DNA of 64,000 nt, from NCBI GenBank assembly GCA_036250195.1, contig JAVHZZ010000003.1, positions 339,455,375 through 339,519,374 of the forward strand, in the 5' to 3' direction. Position numbers and translations under genes: made by a program. The notes beneath the pieces were generated by a model. It did not search any database. It was not told the DNA's origin and was given only the letters and a program-made list of their open reading frames with translations. Of the stretch, positions 55,565-64,000 are shown piece by piece; the stretch's first letter is position 1; each line of letters begins with the position of its first letter. The DNA is from Mixophyes australis (taxonomy: Eukaryota; Chordata; Amphibia; Anura; Limnodynastidae).

Positions 55565-56151
55565 TAGAGATGCTCACTGACCCTCGTGAACTGGTTTTGG
55601 TTTTTGTTCTGGATTAGATTCGTGTTTTGGTTTTGGTTTTGGCAAAACCGCCCTCGTGTGTTTTGGTTTTGGATTTTTTAGAAAACATCCTAAAATATGC
55701 TAAAATCACATATTTTTGCTCTTTTTTGTTCCTACATTTTTTATTAACCTCAGTAACACCAATTTCAAGTAATTTGCAGATAATTTTGACCATCTCACGG
55801 ATCACAATATTATTTTCATACACTTTCGGACAAATACTGCAGCGACCTGGCTGGATTGTAAGTGACAGAGCAATGACACAAACACAAGGCAGTTCATAGC
55901 ACAACTAGGACACATTGGCACACAGCAGTGGCAGAAAAGAAAAAAAGTGCAAGATGGAAGTGTCCTCGGGCCCACCATTATGGTAGACCTTAAAAAAGAA
56001 TCCAAAAATCGCGAGATCTGAGATCCGACGACGTAACGATGACGTTTTGGCTCGTTTTTGATTCCGAGGGCGCGTTAAAGCTCGGCTTGGTACTAGAATC
56101 CCCTAAGTTTGGTGTATTTGGTTCTCGAGGAACCGAGCCTGAGCATCTCTA
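55565..56151. mobile_element. Non-autonomous hAT element, 587 bp
   Basis: Termini TAGAGATGCTCA / TGAGCATCTCTA with a perfect 8-bp duplication GAGAAAAC (55557-55564 and 56152-56159). The left side has repeated GGTTTTGGTTTTGG motifs and the right side CCGAG motifs, similar in style to the subterminal regions of the 7-kb hAT element. No transposase. Confidence 0.92.
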
Positions 56152-56159
56152 GAGAAAAC

Positions 56160-56587
56160 TGATCTTGTTGATAAGTCGTCACCTTAATCCTGTTAATTGT
56201 GACTGACTGGTGTATTCTGCTGCTTGGAGTCTTACATTATGCAATTTATTCTTATTTGTGTAGAGTACAGAGCACAACATACCTAATTGTTGAGCTGAAA
56301 TAAAAAGCGGAAGAATTTACAACACATTAAGCAGAGAATTCTAAAGCAGACTATTATCACAGCGTGGTATAAATGCTAACATTGCACAACATTAGTACTA
56401 GTATTTATATGTTTTAAAAAAATCTGTTCAACCCATTTAATGTTATGCTGTCCTCCTTATGCTATGCAGATAAACATTTAAGACTGGTTGCTTCATGTAT
56501 TTACCTCCTGTGTTACCATAAATATTTAGGATACAATGCTTTTTATCCTTTAGCATTTGGAATAGAGAGAGAGACTCACAGAAACAC
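56160..56587. other. No recognised feature
   Basis: A/T-rich unique-looking DNA. Confidence 0.4.
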
Positions 56588-56590
56588 AAT

Positions 56591-56893
56591 GGGTCTGATT
56601 CATTAAGGAAAGTAAAGCAAAACAAAATTAGTAACTTTGAACCTGGGCAAAACCATGTTGCACATGAGGGGGAGGTAAATTTAAAATGTGCAGACAGATT
56701 TATAATTGGGGTAGAGTATGTCCTAGATCAACTTTTAGTGTCAGTATAAAAAAAAGCTATCAAGTATTTGTGTGCTACATGAAAAGCAGCCAATATTTAA
56801 CTTATGTGCAAAATAAAAAGCTAAATTTGCACCCCTTGCATTGTAACATGGTTTGTCCAGGAGAAATCTTTTTTGACTTAATGAATCAGGCCC
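56591..56893. mobile_element. MITE, GGGCCTGATTCATTAAG family, AAT duplication
   Basis: GGGTCTGATTCATTAAGG...CTTAATGAATCAGGCCC flanked by AAT (56588-56590 and 56894-56896). The arms share AAACCATGTTGCA / TGCATTGTAACATGGTTTGTCC. Confidence 0.8.
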
Positions 56894-56896
56894 AAT

Positions 56897-57430
56897 GTTT
56901 CATATATCAAGCATTACTTCAGCAGCTGCTTATTCCTTGGTAATGATTAAAAGTAAGGTAGCTACTGGTTTTCTGGCAAACTCAGAAAGGTTAGTCCTCT
57001 CGCAGGCAATGCTTCCATGAGAGTTGTGAAGAATTATGAAATATGACTTATTTTAATGCTCCATGTGCTACCTAAATCATAGATCTGTACTAGCACTGCT
57101 CCTGTGACTGAATTTCTATGAAGCCAACCGGTAGAGCTCAGGAACAACCATATCCTTAAATCTGTTTTTTAAAAAGGGATCCTGGTATTATAGAATAAGA
57201 AATTCCCCAGTCTTTCTATCTGAAGTATATGCAGGGGGTAGTGTGGGTGGAGTGGGAGGAGCTGGTTCTCCAGGCTCGGGCAGCGCAGGATGGGTGGAGC
57301 AGGGGCGGAATAATCTACAGCGCACAAATGACGTGTTTATGTCAATTTCATACACAGTATGTTAGGGGTGACAGCGGGGCTGGCCCCATTGCTGTGAAAA
57401 ACTACCCAGGGGGCAGAGTCTCTTCTTGTG
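56897..57430. other. No recognised feature
   Basis: Mixed composition; short open frame at 57229-57456 without a domain. Confidence 0.35.
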
Positions 57431-57865
57431 CACAGCAGCACAGTGCAACTGCTTGACCCCTGACCTCTGCTCCTCTTCCAACACCTCCCTGAGGACCCCT
57501 GTCCTCCCCCTGCTCCCCTCACTGTTCATCTTTCTGCTTTCCTCTGTCTACCTGTGTGGATATCTCTCTATTACCCCCTGTTTCTGTCTCCCCCTGTGTG
57601 TATGCCTCTCTGTCTGTGCACCTATAACCCCCATGTATGCATTTGTACCCCTTTTGTTTGTATGTGTATCTGTGTGTCTGCTTTGTGTGTCTGTCTATAC
57701 TTTTTTTATATGCACCTCTGTCAAACACCAGTCTGTTTTTGCTGTTCCCCATTTGTGTTTGTGTGTCTCTGTATTATGGGTGTCTGTCCTTTTCTTTCCT
57801 TCTTTCTGTGTCTGTCTCATTCACCCCTCTTACTGTATCAATCCCCACCCACCTTGACCTACCAT
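57431..57865. repeat. Pyrimidine-rich CT/TG low-complexity tract
   Basis: CTCTGTCT, TGTGTGTCTG and CCCCTG words dominate; long overlapping open frames in three phases are a compositional artefact (Cys/Leu/Ser/Val-rich). Confidence 0.75.
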
Positions 57866-58983
57866 ATTGCCCACCACCCACTTTACCTATTGGCCTAAAC
57901 CTTTTCCCACATTCCAACTCCCCTTCGGACTCCTTACCTTCCTCCTCCTCTTCTGCTAAAGTTACTGGAATCCTGCTGGCTGCCGATCTTCTGATTTGAA
58001 CAGTTTTACTCTTTATCCTGCTATCACTATCGGTAAGATTCACCAACTTTCACCATCGAAAGGCTCCCCCATGTGATCTGCACTAGTTATATGGCAGTAC
58101 ATGTACCACTACAATACATATTCTGTTAAAAGATTTTTTTTTAGTGTTTAACAGTTTATATCGGCATGTTTAATGGCCACACATAAATAAAATTACAATA
58201 TGGTAAAATATTTTTCTTTTAACTTTAGGTGGAGTAATCTGGTTTATCATTGTGAAGCAAACAGTCCTATAAATGCTATGTACAATACTTTGTAATCTTT
58301 GCATTTCTAAAACATGAACTACATTATAACATGATGTAATAATTATTTTGTGTTTTATTGCAACAAAATGATAGCTCTAGTCTAATCTGGTTTTAGCAAA
58401 ATAGGCAGGGAGTTTGATCAATTTGAAATCAGTTAAAATCAATAGAGATCCAGTTCAAATATATAGAGTCATTTTTATCATGAGCAGCCCCTTTGTGTCC
58501 AAATGTAAGATTATGTATCGCTGTTCAATTGAAAAAAGAGAGCCTTTGTCAAAAATATTATCATTTTTAAAATGATTTTAATCTTTTACCACCGGAATAT
58601 CAATATAATGAAATATTTTTCGAAAATTGATGATGAAAACAACTGTTTGCTCCCAATCAGTTTTCACAACCCTCAAGGGATTAACAAAAGGGCAGTTTTA
58701 TAGAATACAACACATGTTCATTGACCCTAATGTTTTTGAAGAGCAGGCAGAAATCTAAAAATATTGATTGCCTGAAATAGTTTATAAAATAGATCATCTA
58801 CGAAAAAGTCTACAGAAAATAAAAGACTTGAAGCAAGACAAACATAATAAAGGGATGGAAAAATCTTACAAAATTAAAAACAACATTAGTTGCTACCATA
58901 ACTTGTATATCTATTGAAGTGCCCCTGTGGCCTTCAATATGTTGCAAGACTATTAGAATGTTGAAAATAATAATTAGAAAACA
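57866..58983. other. No recognised feature
   Basis: A/T-rich unique-looking DNA. Confidence 0.4.
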
Positions 58984-59210
58984 GGGGGGAATTCAATTGG
59001 GCGCGTTACTCTCGAAAGTAACACGGCCTGCACACTATTACCGTTACTATGGTAATAGTGCGCAGTATTAACGTTAGTACGGTAATTTTTAACACTTATT
59101 TTTGCTCAGGAAGACACAAGCAGAAATCCAGATTAAAATTACAGTATGTACGGTAATGGTGCGCAGACCACGTTACTTACGAGAGTAACGTGTCCAATTG
59201 AATTCCCCCC
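58984..59210. mobile_element. MITE with GGGGGGAATTCAATTGG inverted termini
   Basis: Left GGGGGGAATTCAATTGG and right CCAATTGAATTCCCCCC are complements. The arms also share CGTTACTCTCG/CGAGAGTAACG. 227 bp. Flanks ACA/ATA match poorly as a duplication. Confidence 0.8.
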
Positions 59211-59997
59211 ATAGCGTTTCTAGACATTTGTTTAGAAACTCTTCAGAAGGATGCAAGTGGTCTAACATACGTGAGGATTGAAAAAAGCAATGTAAGATAG
59301 CAAAGGTGGAGATAGATCTGAATATAGTATCCCAAATAGAACCCTTCTGGATCTATGTATTAAAAACTATTTTGCCTAAAGTTTTAAACTTAGATATTGA
59401 CCTGGAAACTTTTATTTGATTATTCAAATATATATATGGTTGTATTTTACTAATATTTTAACTTTTCTAATATGTTTTTATAGGTTTAATATTATTTATA
59501 CTGAAATATATTTTATATTTTAAATATTTTTAAATATATATTTTTAATATATATTTATATACTCATATCATCCCCTTTCCTGCTTTCATAGCCATAATTA
59601 AATGTATTTTATATGAATATTGGGTACTTGTAGAAAAAAATTTACTTGGGAGAATAAAGGTGCCTTTATCCCTAAGGATGATTTATGAGATAAAATAATT
59701 ATAAAGTACTTAGTGGCCTCAATCATGTAACTAGACAATAAATAATCTATAGGTAAATGCATTCCCTTCTTGATAATAATATCTTTCCTAAATGTGACCT
59801 AAAGACATCTTAAGTATGAGAAATAATGTTATACAATTATATTTTTTCACGCTTAATGAATTCAAATCAACTTAAAATTTCAATTAAGATCATATTTATG
59901 GAGTTTAGTTTCTTATTTAAATCTAATAGTTTTTGTAAATGAAAAATATATTCCTGCAATATCTACACATGATAATGCAAATTTGAATTTCCACTTC
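59211..59997. other. A/T-rich, no gene
   Basis: Very A/T-rich (ATATATTTTTAATATATATT near 59530). Confidence 0.4.
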
Positions 59998-60327
59998 GTC
60001 ATCATCTATTTATATAGCGCCATTAATTCCGCAGAGCTGTACAGAGAACTGACTCACATCAGTCCCTGCCCCATTGGAGCTTAGAATATAAATCCCCTAA
60101 CATACACACACACAAACTGAGAGAGACTAAGGTCAATTTAATAGCTGCCAATTAACCTACCAGTATGTTTTTGGAGTGTGGGAGGAAACTGGAGCACCCG
60201 GAGGAAACCCACGCAAACAGAGGGAGAACATACAAACTCCTCCCAGATAAGGCCATGATCGGGAACCAAACTCATTACCCCAGTGCTGTGAGGCAGAGTG
60301 CTAACCACTAAGTCACCGTGCTGCCCA
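59998..60327 (-). mobile_element. tRNA-derived SINE, full length
   Basis: Reverse orientation: tail complement CATCATCTATTTATATAGCGCC at the left, tRNA-like head complement CACTAAGTCACCGTGCTGCCC at the right. Box B is degraded (GGGAACCAAACTC). Confidence 0.85.
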
Positions 60328-60925
60328 CTTTCACTCTTACAGCAGGAACACTATCAGTACAATTCTATAATGATCTTGTGAATCATTATCCATCAAATAG
60401 GTTACACATATTTAGTTAATTTTATCCACTTTGATACCAGTCAACAGGTTCTGTAAAGTAGATATCTAATTTATACCTGACCATCAGAAATGGTTTCAGT
60501 ATAATCCTGAGATTTATCATTTAGTTCATGTTGCAAATAAGAAATTCCCTTTATTTCCACATTGATCAAAATCAAAATGTTTTTCCAACCAATGTGTTTT
60601 ACTTATATAAGTTGCACTTTAATGTTCTTGCCTTCAATATAGTGGTTGGAACGCACAAGGACAATTCTATTTGAAGGTTTTTGTGAAGAGTTTTTTTTCT
60701 AGGAGTAATTCTGTATGTTATAAGGTATAAGCTACTTTTTACTTTTAAATAAAGAGCTATGATTATTAATAATTACTATATAATAGGCACTTTAAAGCTA
60801 TGGTCAATAGCAGAGATTTATCCCCCTTTAGTGAAATATACAATTGAAACAGAAATAATTACTTTAATTTAAACCTTCCTTAATTTTGAAGCACATGTTC
60901 AAGGCTACGAAACCAACAAAGACTA
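60328..60925. other. No recognised feature
   Basis: A/T-rich unique-looking DNA. Confidence 0.4.
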
Positions 60926-61101
60926 GGGGCTAGATTTACTAAGCTGCGGGTTTGAAAAAGTGGGGATGTTGCCTATAGCAACCAATCAGATTCTAGCTTT
61001 CATTTATTTAGTACCTTCTACAAAATGACAGCTAGAATCTGATTGGTTGCCATAGGCAACATCTCCACTTTCTCAAACCAGCAGCTTAGTAAATCTAGCC
61101 C
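60926..61101. mobile_element. Palindromic MITE with TA flanks
   Basis: GGGGCTAGATTTACTAAGCTGC...GCAGCTTAGTAAATCTAGCCC, 176 bp, with TA immediately outside each end, suggesting a Tc1/mariner-type target duplication. The arms contain GTGGGGATGTTGCCTATAGC and its near-complement. Confidence 0.85.
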
Positions 61102-61371
61102 TAGGATTTCTCAGTGATATGAACTTTTAAACAGCCTAATGAGCAGCAATTGCTTGATTGGTAACAATTGCTTGATTTGTAACAATGGAGCCTTCTCTCA
61201 ACTTTGATTACATTTTATCTTTGATTATTAGTTTTTACACATGGCAGAGGTTATCCAGACACTCAGTATAATTGAAAGTATCCTGACCTCTTTTAATAAC
61301 CAGTATTTGGTGAAAAGAAAAACACTGGAAAGTAGGAACATCAAATCCCTGCTAATGAGTTATTTCATTTA
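61102..61371. other. No recognised feature
   Basis: Includes AATTGCTTGAT..GTAACAATTGCTTGAT, a short direct repeat near 61147-61175. Confidence 0.4.
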
Positions 61372-61723
61372 TTATTATTATTACCATTTATTTATATAGC
61401 GCCACTAATTCCGCAGCGCTGTAAAGAGAACTCACTCACATCAGTCCCTGCCCCATTGGGGCTTACAGTCTAAATTCCCTAATATACACATACTCAGACA
61501 GACAGAGACCGACACAGACAGACTTGGGTCAATGTGTTAGCAGCCAACTAACCTACCAGTATGCTTTTTGGAGTGTGGGAGGAAACCAGAGCACCCGGGG
61601 GAAACCCGCGCAAACACGGGGAGAACATACAAACTCCTCACAGATAAGGCCATGGTCGGGAATTGAACTCATGACCCCAGTGTTATAAGGCAGAAGTGCT
61701 AATCACTCAGCCACCATGCTGCC
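61372..61723 (-). mobile_element. tRNA-derived SINE, full length
   Basis: Tail complement (ATTATTATTATTACCATTTATTTATATAGCGCC) on the left. Box-B complement GGGAATTGAACTCATGACC and head complement CAGCCACCATGCTGCC on the right. Confidence 0.85.
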
Positions 61724-61838
61724 TGCGCTGCCAAATTAGTTGTAATCTCCCTTAAAAAACAAAATCTCACCTAATACAGGTCGGTATATTTTATTTACAT
61801 GTTTTGGACTATTTAATGTTGTTCCCTTTTGTACACTA

Positions 61839-62640
61839 TGCAGTCATGACCAAAAGTTTTGCCAAATGTTGCTATGGTATACTGAAGTAAAATTACAAGC
61901 ATTTCATAAGTGTCAAAGGCTTTTATTGACAGTTACATTACATTTATGCAAAGAATCACTATTTGCATTGTTGACCTTTCTTTTTGAAGACCTCTGCAAT
62001 TAGCCCTGGAATGTTGTCAATCAACTTCTGGCCCACATACTGACTGATGGCCGCCCATTCTTGCCTAATCAATGCTTGGAGTTTGTCAGATTTGTGGATT
62101 TTTGTTTGTCCACCCGCATTTTTGAAGATTGACCACAAGTTCTTAATGGAATGAAGGTCTGGGGAGTTTCCTAGCCCTGGACCCAAAATTTTGATGTTTT
62201 GATCCCCAAGCCATTTAGTTATCACTTTTGCCTTATGGCAAGGTGCTCCATCATGCTGGAAAAGGCATTGTTCGTCACCAAACTGTTCTTGGATGGTTGG
62301 GAGAAGTTGCTCTTGGAGGATGTTCTGGTACCATTCTTTATTCATGGCTGTGTTCTCATGCAAAATTGTGACAACCACTGTTTTAGGAAGACGGGTATTA
62401 TTGCTTACAACAGCATTGATAGCTTTAGAAAGATTAGCCCATTTTCCAGTATTTGCCTTTGATCCGAGCAGAGTTGATAGCCAATCGCAATGCAATGTGA
62501 AGAAAACAGCAAATGTTGGGAACCAGATGTGGAGATGACCCAAGCTTGCCCTGCATCCTTCCACTGCTTTCTTTCCCAAATTTCCCCACCATCCTGTTTG
62601 TAAACTAATGCTGAGCTATTTACTGACGGATAAACTGATA
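61839..62640 (-). mobile_element. Tc1/mariner element, one end only
   Basis: The right end of the element, in its own orientation, lies at about 61839 (TGCAGTCATGACCAAAAGTTTTG, next to a TA). The opposite terminus and the N-terminal part of the transposase are missing beyond about 62640. Confidence 0.75.
61959..62579 (-). pseudogene. Tc1/mariner transposase, C-terminal half, catalytically broken
   Basis: 206 codons. The DDE catalytic domain is recognisable: KTVVVTILHENTAMNKEWYQ, then LFQHDGAPCHKAKVITKW with the second catalytic Asp at 110, and NSPDLHSIKNLW. Tc1-family proteins have PIENLW there; the third catalytic acid is replaced by Lys (position 146). The N-terminal helix-turn-helix DNA-binding region and the first Asp are not present; the first 45 codons do not match the family and may be out of frame. 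The tail (IPGLIAEVFKKKGQ) is normal for the family. It cannot be active. Confidence 0.88.
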
Positions 62641-63402
62641 GTTCTTTTTAACATGGTGATGACAACTTTACTATTTAATATGGGCATAGGAAGTTTATTA
62701 TAATGTTTGTTGGAATTGACAATCGGGTATAGACTGGAAAACCTGAAGGTACTTACAGAAATGACCACAAATTAAGCTATTGCTTCCCTTTTTTTCATAT
62801 TTAATATAATATCAGGGGGATATGTATGAAAACTGTTCTATTGGCAACTATAGAAAAGGAGTTTTTGCCCATACCAACCAATCAGATTTGAAATGCCATT
62901 TCTCTAGGACAGTGGTGTCAGTAACACACAATAGCCAAGTGCTGAGCTCTGTTTGCTCTTTGTTTGAAGTTCTGCTGCATTTCATCGCGCATGAAAAGGG
63001 AATGAACCATTACATCAAAGAACAATTATAATCAATGATTTGTGTATTTTATTTTGAAATTCACAACTATTCTATACTATATGCATAGACATTGCTATTG
63101 TACATTAAAAATACATTGTTTGTGTATATAGCAAATTTGGACCAGAATATGTGAAAAGTATATCCCAGCATATGGAGTCTATACAATGCAGGAGGCTAAT
63201 GACAGTTGGCTGCTCTTAATGGCAGTTAAATGTTTTGTTTGTTCCGAGATTGGATGTGAATAACCGTAATTTACTAGCCGCTGCCGAAATATTTTTCAAG
63301 TTAATTTTTACAATGACTGTAATTTGCAAAGCGTGCCTTCATAAATACGAAGCAGCTGTATTTTTCATGCTCACTCCCTCGTCTTATTTTACTAGAACAT
63401 CA
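62641..63402. other. Non-genic; eroded MITE arm
   Basis: At 62813-62910 GGGGGATATGTATGAAAACTG, then ACCAACCAATCAGATT, resembles one arm of the MITE at 30593-30780. The rest is A/T-rich and unrecognised. Confidence 0.4.
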
Positions 63403-63694
63403 GGAGCCTGATTCATTAAGGAACTTAAATTAAGAAGTTTCTTATTTAAGTCTCCTGGACAAAACCATGTTACAATGCAAGGGGTGCAAATTAGTTTTTG
63501 CACATAAGTTAAATACTGACTGTTTTTTCATGTAACGCACAAATATCAACTTTACATTTCAGTGTACAAATAAGCTATCAAGTATTTGTGTGAAAACAGA
63601 AAACTAATTTGCACCCCTTGCATTGTAGCATGGTTTTGTCCAGGAGACTTAAACAAGAAACTTCTTAATTTAAGCTCCTTAATGAATCAGGCCC
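63403..63694. mobile_element. MITE, GGGCCTGATTCATTAAG family
   Basis: GAGCCTGATTCATTAAGGA...TCCTTAATGAATCAGGCCC. The arms share AAATTAAGAAGTTTCTT and AACCATG.TACAATGCAAGG with complements. 292 bp; the flanks give no clear duplication. Confidence 0.8.
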
Positions 63695-64000
63695 TAGAAG
63701 TTAATCTGTTCTTATTTCTTAGGTTAAATCTTTATTTTGCTAACTGTAATGGATATAATTTGAAAATTATTTGAAATTGAATTAAGATATCTGAAGCATT
63801 GCATTTGCAAATAGTTACACACTGAAATATCAGAAATGTAATTCTTCCGATGTTTCTGTTTCCCAATACAGACATGGGTGTAATTTGCTCCCATCATGTC
63901 TAGCACCTTCAAAACATTTTAATGTCAAGAAGACCAAGGCAGCTCATTGCTATGGTTACTCTAATGGATCCCTCTAACAGTGTAATTAGCTTCTACCATG
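63695..64000. other. No recognised feature
   Basis: Short unique stretch to the window end. Confidence 0.4.

Noticed and set aside
57426..57999. Three overlapping Cys/Leu/Val-rich frames resembling membrane proteins
   Set aside because: Pyrimidine-rich low-complexity DNA open in several phases at once; no conserved motif.

Overview
The window looks like a piece of a frog (anuran amphibian) nuclear genome, from gene-poor, intronic or intergenic DNA dominated by transposable elements. The evidence is the A/T-rich background, the dense mix of DNA transposons, CR1-type and Penelope-like retroelements and a tRNA-derived SINE with a (GAT)n-type tail, and an Ngaro-type tyrosine-recombinase retrotransposon. 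I found no host protein-coding gene, rRNA or tRNA gene, CRISPR array or bacterial-type operon. Every long reading frame that I can interpret belongs to a mobile element or to a tandem repeat. The species assignment is inference; the element types are read from the sequence.

Layout. 0.9-4.0 kb: a decayed PIF/Harbinger transposon whose MADF/BESS accessory gene (+) and transposase (-) exons interleave. 4.4-7.7 kb: MITEs and a collapsed Ty3/gypsy retrotransposon with a chromodomain remnant. 10.6-12.8 kb: an L2-like LINE fragment split by a probable 1.75-kb solo LTR that carries a 90-bp minisatellite. 13.3-14.9 kb: a Penelope-like element (GIY-YIG end), split by a MITE. 15.5-19.8 kb: MITEs and a SINE. 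19.9-27.0 kb: a full-length 7.1-kb hAT transposon with a perfect 8-bp target duplication. It sits against the 3' tail of a 5'-truncated CR1 LINE (27.0-29.65 kb). 30-36.5 kb: mostly unique sequence with SINEs, a MITE and a 53-bp near-perfect palindrome. 36.9-44.6 kb: an apparently complete Ngaro-like element on the minus strand (gag, RT/RNase H, tyrosine recombinase, SGNH hydrolase) bounded by split direct repeats. 44.6-64 kb: unique sequence with SINE copies, palindromic MITEs, two non-autonomous hAT elements with perfect 8-bp duplications, and a dead Tc1/mariner copy.

How the parts work together. The only multi-gene unit that looks near-functional is the Ngaro element. Its order is gag - RT/RNase H - recombinase - hydrolase, its catalytic residues are present, and its direct repeats look identical by eye, so it is probably recent. 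The hAT transposase is close to intact: its only two visible disruptions lie at C homopolymer runs. The small elements (Harbinger-like, hAT-like and mariner-like MITEs) encode nothing and would depend on enzymes supplied elsewhere in the genome.
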